Part shown: piece after piece, positions 1 through 6,777 of the stretch
Numbering within the stretch: position 1 is the first letter of the stretch
Layout: the number at the start of each line of letters is the position of its first letter
From: an uncultured Clostridium sp.
Lineage (GTDB): Bacteria > Bacillota > Clostridia > TANB77 > CAG-508
DNA length: 12,965 nt
Reading direction: 5' to 3'
NCBI GenBank assembly: GCA_900555075.1
Contig: USJO01000032.1
Location: 1 to 12,965, forward strand
Program-made: the position numbers and the translations under genes
Notes under the pieces: model-generated
Seen by the model: only the letters and a program-made list of their open reading frames with translations
Told to the model about the DNA's origin: nothing
Database searches by the model: none

Positions 1-91
1 GTATATATCATTTTTTCTTGCTTTGTCAATCACTTTTTGTTTTTTTATTTTTTTGAAATTTTTGTAATCCTTTTTATTTTTCTTTTTCTTA

Positions 92-120
92 TTGTTTTCT
101 TTCCATTTAAATGATATAAT
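92..120 (+). promoter_or_regulatory. Sigma-A-type promoter of the dnaD-loader operon
   Basis: A TTGTTT -35 (92-97) and a perfect TATAAT -10 (115-120) are separated by 17 bases. This puts the transcription start near 127 and the ribosome binding site AAGGGGAG at 131-138, so the 5' leader is only about 20 bases. Bases 1-91 upstream are a T-rich run in which I see no gene or other signal. Confidence 0.72.
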
Positions 121-146
121 TATTATGCTAAAGGGGAGAGATTTTT

Positions 147-1115
147 ATGAAGCTAGAATCCAAGGATATGTCTATTCTTTTTTCACATACAGAAATACCA
201 GATATATTTTTTACAGAATATTTGTCTTGCGCAAATGGGGATTTTGTAAAAATATATCTTTGTTTAGTTTTTTTATCTAAATATGATAAAGATATAAAAA
301 TAACAGATTTATCTAAAAAGCTTAATATTCCTTTTAATGTTATTCAAACAGGGCTTACCTTTTGGGAGGAAAATGGTGTTATTACAAAAAAACCTACTGG
401 CTATATTTTAAATAACTTGCAAGAGATTGAGCTTCATAAGTCATATACACCTAATTTAACTTTAACACCTGAAGCCATCGAAAATAACAGTAAAAATCAA
501 TATAGAGCTAGAGCTATTGAGAGTATTAATAATCAATATTTCCAAGGCATTATGTCTCCTTCTTGGTATAGTGATATTGATTTATGGTTTAAGAAATATG
601 GATTTGATGAGCAAGTAATGGTTTCATTATTTGAATACTGTTTTGGAAAATCTGCCCTTCATAAAAATTATGTTCAAGCAGTTGCAGACATTTGGTCTAA
701 GAATAATATTAAAACCTTTAATGATTTAGAGGTTTACTCTCAAAAACATGATAATATGAATAAAATAAAAAAGGCAATTGCTAAAAAGCTGGGTAGGTAT
801 ACTGCTTTTACAGAATTTGAAGAAGAGTATATTGAAAAGTGGATTTTAGAATATGGTTATAATTTAGATGTTATAAATATTGCATTAAAAAAGGCTACTT
901 CTAAGGCAAATCCAACCTTTGATTATTTCGATAAGTTATTAACAAGCTGGCATGAAAGAAATTTAAAAACAGCAGATGAAATTCAAAAATTTATGACAGA
1001 TTTCAAAAATCAAAATAAGAGTTTAAAAGAAGTCGAGAAAAAAACTAACTATAATAATTATTCTCAAAGAAAATATGATAATTTAAATAGTTTATATGCA
1101 AATAACAATAAATGA
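147..1115 (+). CDS. dnaD: DnaD-domain primosome/replication initiation protein
   Basis: A 322-residue cytoplasmic protein of the DnaD/DnaB-like Firmicutes primosome family, which remodels DNA and recruits helicase plus loader at oriC or restarted forks. Residues about 1-100 look like the winged-helix N-terminal domain (helix-turn-helix-like stretch around 52-78). Two DDBH2 (DnaB_2) repeats follow. The first ends with a YxxxVxxxW signature at Y175-W183 and the second with YxxxLxxxW at Y260-W268. The 30-residue tail is rich in Asn, Lys and Tyr and probably disordered. The ATG at 147 has a strong AAGGGGAG site 8 bases upstream and a good promoter. The stop codon (1113-1115) overlaps the ribosome binding site of the next gene, so the two are translationally close. 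That next gene is a DnaI/DnaC-type loader, which fits the role. Family assignment is firm. Calling it the orthologue of B. subtilis dnaD rather than a paralogue is an inference. Confidence 0.86.
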   Translation: MKLESKDMSILFSHTEIPDIFFTEYLSCANGDFVKIYLCLVFLSKYDKDIKITDLSKKLNIPFNVIQTGLTFWEENGVITKKPTGYILNNLQEIELHKSYTPNLTLTPEAIENNSKNQYRARAIESINNQYFQGIMSPSWYSDIDLWFKKYGFDEQVMVSLFEYCFGKSALHKNYVQAVADIWSKNNIKTFNDLEVYSQKHDNMNKIKKAIAKKLGRYTAFTEFEEEYIEKWILEYGYNLDVINIALKKATSKANPTFDYFDKLLTSWHERNLKTADEIQKFMTDFKNQNKSLKEVEKKTNYNNYSQRKYDNLNSLYANNNK

Positions 1116-1125
1116 GGTGATATAT

Positions 1126-2113
1126 ATGGTTTTAAAAGATTTGCTAAAGGAATACGAGCTAAAAAGAGCAAATGAAATGTCTAAGCTGAACAAAAGAAAA
1201 CAAGAATTATATATTAGACTACCTCGCTTGCAAGAAATTGAAGACGATTTAAATAAATGTGCCATCGAATCTGCTAAAGCCATTCTAGCCAATAACAGTA
1301 ATAGCATTTTAGAAAACTTACAAAAAAATATAAATAAATTAAAAAAAGAACGTATATTAATTTTGAAAAAAGATGGTAAAGATTTAAATTATTTGTCTCC
1401 TATGCATGACTGTAAAAAATGTAAAGATACAGGCTATATTTTAGATAATGGTAAAACATCAATGTGTAGCTGTTTAAAGCAAAAACTTTTAAATAGTAAA
1501 TATAACAATTCTAACATTGGTAATCTAGAAAATGAAAATTTTAAGAAATTTGATATAAATCTATATTCAGATGAAATTAACCAAGAAAAATACGGAGAAA
1601 ATATTTCTCCAAGAGAAAATATAAAGATTATTGAAAAAGCTGCAAAAAATTTCATTGAAAATTTTGACAGTCCAGCAGAAAAGAATCTTCTTTTTTCAGG
1701 TGGTACAGGTCTAGGCAAAACGTTTTTGTCAAATTGTATAGTTGCAGAACTTTTAACAGCTCGGTAAAACAGTATTATACCAAACAGCTCCTGTAATGTT
1801 AGACACTCTAATAAATGAAATGTTTAGCAAAAATTCTGACAATACCTTCTCTCAAAATCTTTTAAAAGTAGACTTGCTTGTAATAGATGACTTAGGTACA
1901 GAGACAATGAATAGTATGAAATTTACAGAATTATATAAAATTATAAATACCAGACTTCTTAATCAAAATGGAAAAATTACTAAAACGATTATTTCAACTA
2001 ATTTAGACTTGCAAGGATTATTCAGTACATATGATGAAAGAATTGTTTCAAGATTTGTTGGAAATTATAACATTTACAGATTTTTCGGAGATGATATAAG
2101 ATTTAAAAAATAA
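1126..2113 (+). CDS. dnaI: DnaI/DnaC-type helicase loader ATPase, interrupted by a +1 frameshift
   Basis: An AAA+ ATPase that loads the replicative helicase. The ATG at 1126 follows GAGGTGA with 5 bases spacing; an in-frame ATG at 1096 lies inside the upstream gene without such a site. Residues 1-90 are charged and helical, the helicase-binding type of N-terminus. A zinc-finger-like Cys set follows (C96, C99, C114, C116). Walker A is GGTGLGKT at 192-199. The zero frame stops at TAA 1765-1767 just after codon CGG (1762-1764). Dropping one base there continues at GGT 1763 as GKTVLYQTAP and gives 116 more residues with Walker B (LLVIDDLGTE), sensor 1 (STN) and the ERIVSRF arginine element. The restored protein has 328 residues, normal for the family. 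All AAA+ motifs survive on both sides of the break, so decay is recent, absent (recoding) or artefactual. Its partner helicase DnaB is encoded at 9633-10970. Confidence 0.85.
1759..1767 (+). other. +1 frameshift site in the helicase loader (GCT CGG TAA)
   Basis: In the zero frame the codons are Ala GCT, Arg CGG, stop TAA. Skipping C1762 reads GCT then GGT AAA ACA GTA, restoring ELLTA-GKTVLYQ, which fits loader homologues with no residue gained or lost. A rare A-site codon next to a stop resembles known +1 frameshift signals. A one-base assembly insertion is the plain alternative. Confidence 0.8.
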
Positions 2114-2132
2114 GAAATGTAACTTAACCTTG

Positions 2133-2188
2133 TTGTATACGGAAAAATCTTATATAAGGTCACGATAAAAGTTGATTTTCCTATACAA
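2133..2188. repeat. Imperfect inverted repeat downstream of the loader gene
   Basis: TTGTATA (2133-2139), a bulged C and GGAAAA (2141-2146) face GATTTTCC (2174-2181) and TATACAA (2182-2188), giving about 13-15 pairs with small bulges around a 24-base loop. It lies between the loader stop and the main terminator. It has no clear U-tract of its own, so I cannot assign a function. It could be a 3' UTR stabiliser or a remnant of a small repeat element. Confidence 0.4.
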
Positions 2189-2195
2189 TAGAAAA

Positions 2196-2223
2196 TACCC
2201 CAGTCGTTTTGTGATCTGGGGTA
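2196..2223. terminator. Bidirectional intrinsic terminator between convergent genes
   Basis: A perfect 8-bp stem TACCCCAG / CTGGGGTA (2196-2203 and 2216-2223) encloses a 12-base loop. It is followed by AATATTTTAA on the plus strand and TTTTCTATTG on the minus strand. It sits between the convergent helicase loader and rubrerythrin genes and can serve both. Confidence 0.8.
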
Positions 2224-2228
2224 ATATT

Positions 2229-2768
2229 TTAATAGTTCTCAGCTTTAATTTCAAAATAAGCCTTTGGATGATTACATACTGGGCAAATTTCTGGTGCTGA
2301 TTTTCCAATCACTATGTGTCCACAATTTCTACATTTCCAAATTCTATCTCCGTCTTTTGAAAAGACTAATCCTTCTTCTACATTTTTTAATAATTTTTTA
2401 TATCTTTCTTCATGCTCTTTTTCTATTTTTCCAACTGCTTCAAATAAGTATGCGATTCTATCAAATCCTTCTTCTTTAGCTTCTTTTGCCATTCTGTCAT
2501 ACATATCTGTCCATTCAAAATTTTCTCCCTCTGCTGCTGCTTTTAGATTTTCTGTTGTAGTTGGAACCTCTCCATCATGTAATAATTTAAACCATAATTT
2601 TGCATGCTCTTTCTCGTTATCAGCAGTTTCTTGAAAGATTGCAGCAATTTGCTCATATCCCTCTTTTTTAGCTTTTGAAGCAAAGTATGTATATTTGTTT
2701 CTTGCTTGTGATTCTCCTGCAAAAGCTTCCATTAAATTTTTTTCTGTTTTTGAACCTTTAAGTTCCAT
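2229..2768 (-). CDS. rbr: Rubrerythrin (non-haem diiron peroxidase)
   Basis: A 179-residue cytoplasmic rubrerythrin, which reduces hydrogen peroxide to water with electrons relayed through its rubredoxin domain. The ferritin-like four-helix domain (about 1-135) carries the diiron ligands: E19, the E52xxH55 motif, E96/E99 and the E116xxH119 motif. The C-terminal rubredoxin domain has C146xxC149 and C162xxC165. Length and domain order match classical rubrerythrin. The ATG has AGGGAGGT upstream. The gene starts 18 bases after the perR stop with no terminator between them, so the two form one operon. The predicted peroxide-responsive operator upstream of perR would therefore also control this gene, as expected for an oxygen-sensitive anaerobe. 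No unusual residues were seen. Confidence 0.95.
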   Translation of the reverse strand: MELKGSKTEKNLMEAFAGESQARNKYTYFASKAKKEGYEQIAAIFQETADNEKEHAKLWFKLLHDGEVPTTTENLKAAAEGENFEWTDMYDRMAKEAKEEGFDRIAYLFEAVGKIEKEHEERYKKLLKNVEEGLVFSKDGDRIWKCRNCGHIVIGKSAPEICPVCNHPKAYFEIKAENY

Positions 2769-2786
2769 AAAAAATACCTCCCTATC

Positions 2787-3173
2787 TTATTCTTTATTTT
2801 TACACTTGTTGCATATTCCTTGAAGTGTTACATAATCTGAAAAGAGTTCCATTTTTGTTTGTGCTAAGATTTCTTTTTTTGCTTTTTTTATGTTGAAATT
2901 ATATTCAAAATCAAATACTTTATTACATTTTACACAAATAGCATGATTATGTGGCGTTTTTTTATAATCATATCTATCCGGACCGTTTTGCATAGAAACT
3001 TTTTCGATTATCCCTTTCTCTACAAGAAAATTCAAATTTCTATATACTGTTCCCTTACTTGCAGTAGAGCCTCTTTTTTTCACCTCTTGATATACCTCTT
3101 CGGCTGTTGGGTGTTCATAAGACTCAATTAGAAAATTAAGAATTTCCTGTCTCTGTCTAGAATATTTTTCCAT
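2787..3173 (-). CDS. perR: Peroxide-responsive Fur-family repressor PerR
   Basis: A 128-residue Fur-family metalloregulator. The N-terminal winged helix carries the HPTAEEVY motif and the recognition helix KGTVYRNLNFL at 40-50. The dimerisation domain has C80xxC83 and C121xxC124 for structural zinc. The regulatory metal ligands line up with B. subtilis PerR H37, D85, H91, H93 and D104 as H21, D69, H75, H77 and D88. An Asp rather than Glu at the last position is what separates PerR from Fur, so PerR is preferred over Fur or Zur. It lacks about 15 N-terminal residues relative to B. subtilis PerR but keeps all domains. The start is supported by AGAAAGG about 7 bases upstream. It leads the operon with rubrerythrin. 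A perfect palindrome lies just upstream of the ribosome binding site, which suggests autoregulation. Confidence 0.9.
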   Translation of the reverse strand: MEKYSRQRQEILNFLIESYEHPTAEEVYQEVKKRGSTASKGTVYRNLNFLVEKGIIEKVSMQNGPDRYDYKKTPHNHAICVKCNKVFDFEYNFNIKKAKKEILAQTKMELFSDYVTLQGICNKCKNKE

Positions 3174-3187
3174 TTTTTGACCTTTCT

Positions 3188-3212
3188 AAAAATAGGAATA
3201 ATTCCTATTTTT
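3188..3212. promoter_or_regulatory. Candidate PerR/Fur-type operator (25-bp perfect palindrome)
   Basis: Two 12-base arms, AAAAATAGGAAT and its exact complement, flank a single central A at 3200. The 1-base-centred, AT-rich form with an inner AAT-A-ATT core resembles Per and Fur boxes. It lies directly between the predicted transcription start (about 3215) and the perR ribosome binding site, a position where a repressor would block elongation or initiation. That PerR binds here is an inference. Confidence 0.75.
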
Positions 3213-3221
3213 GTTGTTCAT

Positions 3222-3250
3222 AATATATCATATTAAAATATCAATGTCAA
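3222..3250 (-). promoter_or_regulatory. Sigma-A promoter of the perR-rbr operon
   Basis: On the minus strand a perfect TTGACA -35 (3245-3250) and TATATT -10 (3222-3227) are separated by exactly 17 bases. The start is predicted near 3215, immediately before the palindromic operator. It is one of the strongest promoters in the window. Confidence 0.85.
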
Positions 3251-3282
3251 GTAAAATTTATAATTTTTTTTATTTTTTAGTA

Positions 3283-3315
3283 AAAATAGAAAGTAGTTTT
3301 TCTACTTTCTATTTT
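3283..3315 (-). terminator. Terminator of ileS
   Basis: A perfect 14-bp stem (AAAATAGAAAGTAG and its complement at 3283-3296 and 3302-3315) has a 5-base loop. It begins 5 bases past the ileS stop codon. On the minus strand the 3' arm ends in a T-run (CTATTTTT). It insulates ileS from the perR promoter just downstream. Confidence 0.75.
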
Positions 3316-3319
3316 ATGA

Positions 3320-6300
3320 TTATATTCCTTTTATTTGCACTTTTACCTTCTCTTCGTTTATTTCTAATTCTTTTTCTATATCACTTTCTATTTGTGTTTT
3401 TACGAAGTTTTCTGTTAAAGTATCTGCTGTGATTTTATCTAAATATTTGTCTAATACTTTTTGCATTAAATTGCCTTCTGTTTGTAGGCTTAAGGTTATA
3501 CGTTGTTCTACTTTTAGTCCTGCATCTTTTCTTAATACCTGAAGTGTCCTTACTAAATCTCTATACATTCCTTCTACTATTAAATCTTCTGTTAATATTG
3601 TATCTAGTGCTATAGTATAGTCTCCTTCTTTTATTACAACTATGTGTGCTTTTGGCTTCATATTTTTTAGGAATACTTGTTTCTCAAATGCTCCAAATCC
3701 TGGTACTTCAATTTCAGTTACAGCCTCATCATTGAATTTTGCGACTAATTCCTTCATTTCTGTATCTGTAAGTCCTTCTATTTTTGCTTTGAAATCTTGA
3801 ATTCTTTCCTTTAATAACCTTCCCGCAACTTTGAAGTTTACCATTAAGTACTCATCATTTAATACTGATTCATCTTTAATTAATTCTATTTTTTTAATAT
3901 TTAATTCTTCTTTGATAATTGTCTCAAAGTCTCTTATTGATTTTTCAATGTTTTTTTCGCTTGATATATACATCTTGTTTAATGGCTGTCTTACTTTTAA
4001 TTGTTTTTCGTTTCTAAGCATTAATCCTAGTGCTATTACTTTTCTTATTTCTTCTACTTCTTTTAAGATTTCTTCATCATCATATTCTGCTACTGGTGTT
4101 GGGTAATCGCTTAAGTGTATTGATTTTACTTCATCTGGTTCAAAACTTCTTACCATATTTTGCCAAATTTCTTCGGTCATAAATGGTATTACTGGTGCGA
4201 TTACCTGAGACATTTTTTTAATTGTTGTATATAATAAATAGTATACTAAAGTTTTGTCACTATCTTCTCCAATTTTCCAGAATCTTTTTCTGTTTACCCT
4301 TACATAGAAGTTTGATATATCATCTACAAAAATTTCAAATTCTTTTACTAAATTTTGAACTTGGTAATTATCCATTGATTTTTTTGCTACTTCTATAAAT
4401 TTATTTAATCTTGCTAGTAGCCATTTATCTGATTTTTCTAGTTTGGCTACATCTAATTTATAGTTTTTTAAATTTGGCATATCAAGTATTGCATAAGTAT
4501 TAAAAAATACATATATGTTCCAGAAATTTAGTAATTTTCTTCTTGATTCATCTCCTAGGTTAAACCCAAATCTTACATCATTATTTACTTGTGCTCCTGC
4601 ATATAAATATCTTATTGGGTCTGCACCTATTTTTTCAGCTGCCTCATCAAATTTTATCATATAACCTGATTTTGAAAACTTTCCGCCATCCTCTTTAACA
4701 ACTGCACTATATGTTAATACTGATTCATAAGGTGCTTTATTCTCTAGTACTACTGACATAAATAGTAATGAGTAGAACCATAATCTTATTTGCTCCTTCA
4801 TTTCTGTTACCCATTCTGCTGGAAAATATTGTTTCCAATATTCCTTATCTGTAAAGTATTTTAGTGTTGAGAATGGTACTATACCTGCATCTAACCAACA
4901 ATCTCCAACATCAAGTATTCTCTTTATATGTTTTCCGCAATGTGGGCAAACAATTTCAATGCTATCTATCCAAGGTCTGTGTAAATCTGGTAATTCATCT
5001 ACTTTTTTAGGATCAACTGCTAATTTCTTAAGTTCCTCTCTTGAGCCTACCACGGTTACTTCGCCACACTCTTCACAAGGATATATTGGAAGTGGTAACC
5101 CATAAAATCTCTTTCTTGAAATTGCCCAGTTGCCCATATTATTTAGCCAATCTTCCATTCTTTTTCCTGCAAAATCTGGTGTCCATTTTACTTGCTTAGC
5201 AGCTTCTATCAACTCCGGTCTTATTTTATCACTATTTATGTGCCATTCTTGAACTGCCTTAAATACTACCTCGCTCTTACATCTCCAGCATACTGGATAA
5301 CTATGTTCATGTTCTTCTATTTTATATAACTTGTTTCTTTTTTCTAATTCATTAAATACAAGCTCGGCTACTTCTTTTGTGTTATGTCCTGTCATAAATC
5401 CAAAACCATCTAGTATTACACCTTCATCATCAATTGGAACTACAACATCTAATCCTTCTCTTTTTCCAAGTTCAAAATCCTCTGCACCACAGCCTGGAGC
5501 AATATGTACTACTCCTGTACCATCTTCAGAAGAAACCTCCTCCCAAGCTACTACTTTATGTTCTATTTCTTTTTGCTTTTCCATTTCTGGGAAACATGTT
5601 TCATATTTTAATCCTACTAATTTCTCACCTTTAAAGCTATCTACTACTTCTATTTTGTCGTCACCTAAAATACCTAAAGCGTTTTTATCCATTATTAAGT
5701 ATTTATCATCTGATTTTACTTTTACTTTAACATAATCAATTTCCGGATTAACTGCCAATGCTACATTTGAAGATAATGTCCATGGTGTTGTTGTCCAAAC
5801 TACTATTTTGCTATCTGTTCCAATTAAAGGTAATTTGAAGTATACAGATTTATGTACCATTTGCTTATATGAACCCGCCATTTCATGCTCTGATAAAGAG
5901 GTTCCGCATCTTGGACACCAAGGCATTGGTCTGAAAGATTTTTCAATCATTCCCTTTTCGTGGCATTTTTTTAAGAAATGCCAAATTGCTGTAATATTTT
6001 CCTCTGTATTTGTATAATATGAATTTTCCCAGTCCATCCATTGTCCTAATCTCTTTGACTGCTCTGTAATTGTTTTTGAAAAATGATTTACTCTTTCTAA
6101 ACATTTTTCTGTAAATTTGTCTAGTCCGTATTTTTCAATATCCTTTTTATCATTAAATCCTAGTTCTTTTTCGACTTCAACCTCTATCCATAAGCCTTGT
6201 CCATCAAAACCATTTCTATAGTGTGAAGTATATCCATTCATACCTTTATAACGTATGTATATATCTTTTAAAGTTCTTCCCCATGCGTGGTGAATTCCCA

Positions 6301-6457
6301 TTGGATTATTTGCTGTAATTGGTCCATCTAAAAATCTAAACTTTTTTCCATCTTTGTTTTTCTTTAAAAGTTCTTGGAAGCATTCTTCATTCTCCCAAAA
6401 TTTTATAACGTTATGTTCCATATTAATAAAATTAAAATTTGGTTCTACTTTTTTCAT
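3320..6457 (-). CDS. ileS: Isoleucyl-tRNA synthetase, long form
   Basis: A 1045-residue class I synthetase that charges tRNA-Ile in the cytoplasm. The HIGH motif is the variant HHAWG at 56-60, preceded by PMGI. The KMSKS loop is KFSKS at 593-597. The CP1 editing domain that clears Val-tRNA-Ile is visible from WTTTPWTL (221-228) to GTGVVHIAPGCGAEDF (313-328). Cys pairs at 181/184, 390/393, 461/464 and 504/507 suggest zinc knuckles. The anticodon-binding helical domain spans about 680-850, followed by a long C-terminal domain. Length and the divergent HIGH region place it with the eukaryote-like or long IleRS lineage rather than the 920-residue Bacillus-type enzyme; members of that lineage are often naturally less sensitive to mupirocin, which I cannot judge here. 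The ATG at 6457 has only a weak GCGAGTG-type binding site. It is a single-gene unit with its own promoter and terminator. Confidence 0.94.
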   Translation of the reverse strand: MKKVEPNFNFINMEHNVIKFWENEECFQELLKKNKDGKKFRFLDGPITANNPMGIHHAWGRTLKDIYIRYKGMNGYTSHYRNGFDGQGLWIEVEVEKELGFNDKKDIEKYGLDKFTEKCLERVNHFSKTITEQSKRLGQWMDWENSYYTNTEENITAIWHFLKKCHEKGMIEKSFRPMPWCPRCGTSLSEHEMAGSYKQMVHKSVYFKLPLIGTDSKIVVWTTTPWTLSSNVALAVNPEIDYVKVKVKSDDKYLIMDKNALGILGDDKIEVVDSFKGEKLVGLKYETCFPEMEKQKEIEHKVVAWEEVSSEDGTGVVHIAPGCGAEDFELGKREGLDVVVPIDDEGVILDGFGFMTGHNTKEVAELVFNELEKRNKLYKIEEHEHSYPVCWRCKSEVVFKAVQEWHINSDKIRPELIEAAKQVKWTPDFAGKRMEDWLNNMGNWAISRKRFYGLPLPIYPCEECGEVTVVGSREELKKLAVDPKKVDELPDLHRPWIDSIEIVCPHCGKHIKRILDVGDCWLDAGIVPFSTLKYFTDKEYWKQYFPAEWVTEMKEQIRLWFYSLLFMSVVLENKAPYESVLTYSAVVKEDGGKFSKSGYMIKFDEAAEKIGADPIRYLYAGAQVNNDVRFGFNLGDESRRKLLNFWNIYVFFNTYAILDMPNLKNYKLDVAKLEKSDKWLLARLNKFIEVAKKSMDNYQVQNLVKEFEIFVDDISNFYVRVNRKRFWKIGEDSDKTLVYYLLYTTIKKMSQVIAPVIPFMTEEIWQNMVRSFEPDEVKSIHLSDYPTPVAEYDDEEILKEVEEIRKVIALGLMLRNEKQLKVRQPLNKMYISSEKNIEKSIRDFETIIKEELNIKKIELIKDESVLNDEYLMVNFKVAGRLLKERIQDFKAKIEGLTDTEMKELVAKFNDEAVTEIEVPGFGAFEKQVFLKNMKPKAHIVVIKEGDYTIALDTILTEDLIVEGMYRDLVRTLQVLRKDAGLKVEQRITLSLQTEGNLMQKVLDKYLDKITADTLTENFVKTQIESDIEKELEINEEKVKVQIKGI

Positions 6458-6494
6458 AATATATACACTCGCTTTCTTTAAACTAATACTAATT

Positions 6495-6523
6495 ATCTTA
6501 CCACATTATTTACATAATAGCAA
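6495..6523 (-). promoter_or_regulatory. Promoter of ileS
   Basis: On the minus strand TTGCTA (6518-6523) and TAAGAT (6495-6500) are spaced by exactly 17 bases. The predicted start near 6488 leaves a leader of about 30 bases, too short for a T-box riboswitch. Confidence 0.6.
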
Positions 6524-6582
6524 TATTTTCTTAATATTTTTCAGGAAAAACGTGTTACCATTTAAGAATTACTACTAAAAAA

Positions 6583-6703
6583 TTCGCCTAACGCAGGATT
6601 TTTATATTTAGAATAAATTGAGGACCCCCGAAAAACATCGTAGGCGTATCCATCGTGGGCTCAATTTATAATAAATATAAAAGCTCCAACAAGATTGGGC
6701 GAG
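6583..6703 (+). ncRNA. Structured non-coding RNA candidate (class unassigned; raiA-type RNA to be tested)
   Basis: This lies in the 320-base gap between ileS and ftsH and has no open frame. The outer helix pairs TTCGCC (6583-6588) with GGCGAG (6698-6703). A 22-bp helix pairs 6601-6622 with 6660-6681, broken only by a G-A/A-A tandem mismatch, and is extended by CCC/GGG (6625-6627 with 6657-6659). Its apical region 6628-6656 is much more GC-rich than the surroundings and holds the direct repeat CATCGT twice. ACGC (6591-6594) could pair with apical GCGT (6644-6647) as a pseudoknot. A small hairpin CCAA-TTGG sits at 6686-6698. On the plus strand some extra closing pairs become G-U, whereas on the minus strand they would be C-A mismatches, so I favour plus. 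The transcript probably runs to the hairpin ending at 6752. I suspect the clostridial raiA motif from its size and its standalone setting, but I could not match it to a consensus. Confidence 0.6.
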
Positions 6704-6730
6704 AATTTCAGTAATATACTTGTAGTCCAA

Positions 6731-6752
6731 AAGCTAGGACGAATCCTAGCTT
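6731..6752. terminator. Terminator hairpin between ncRNA candidate and ftsH
   Basis: A perfect 9-bp stem AAGCTAGGA / TCCTAGCTT closes a CGAA tetraloop on the plus strand (TTCG on the minus strand). It is 26 bases past the ftsH stop and 27 bases past the ncRNA core. The U-tracts are weak both ways (CTATATT on plus, CTTTTGG on minus), so it probably ends both transcripts with limited strength. Confidence 0.62.
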
Positions 6753-6777
6753 CTATATTAATTCCAAATACTAAACA

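Noticed and set aside
92..280. An open frame starting with ATG upstream of and overlapping the dnaD-like gene.
   Set aside because: Its start lies inside the promoter, it has no ribosome binding site, and its frame is the T-rich shadow of the DnaD gene.
3831..6017. Plus-strand open frames opposite ileS, and similar ones opposite ftsH and dnaB.
   Set aside because: They are rich in Ser, Phe, Leu and Ile as expected for the antisense of AT-rich genes, lack ribosome binding sites and show no recognisable domains.
6552..6562. TGGTAACACG on the minus strand upstream of ileS, similar to the T-box core TGGTACCGCG.
   Set aside because: It lies upstream of the predicted ileS promoter and is followed by no terminator or antiterminator pairing and no U-tract. 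The folded region further upstream has no recognisable Stem I with an Ile specifier.
6636..6656. ATGGAT on the minus strand in the apical loop, recalling the TwoAYGGAY RNA motif.
   Set aside because: Only one copy is present and it is not in a terminal hairpin loop of the expected two-stem layout.
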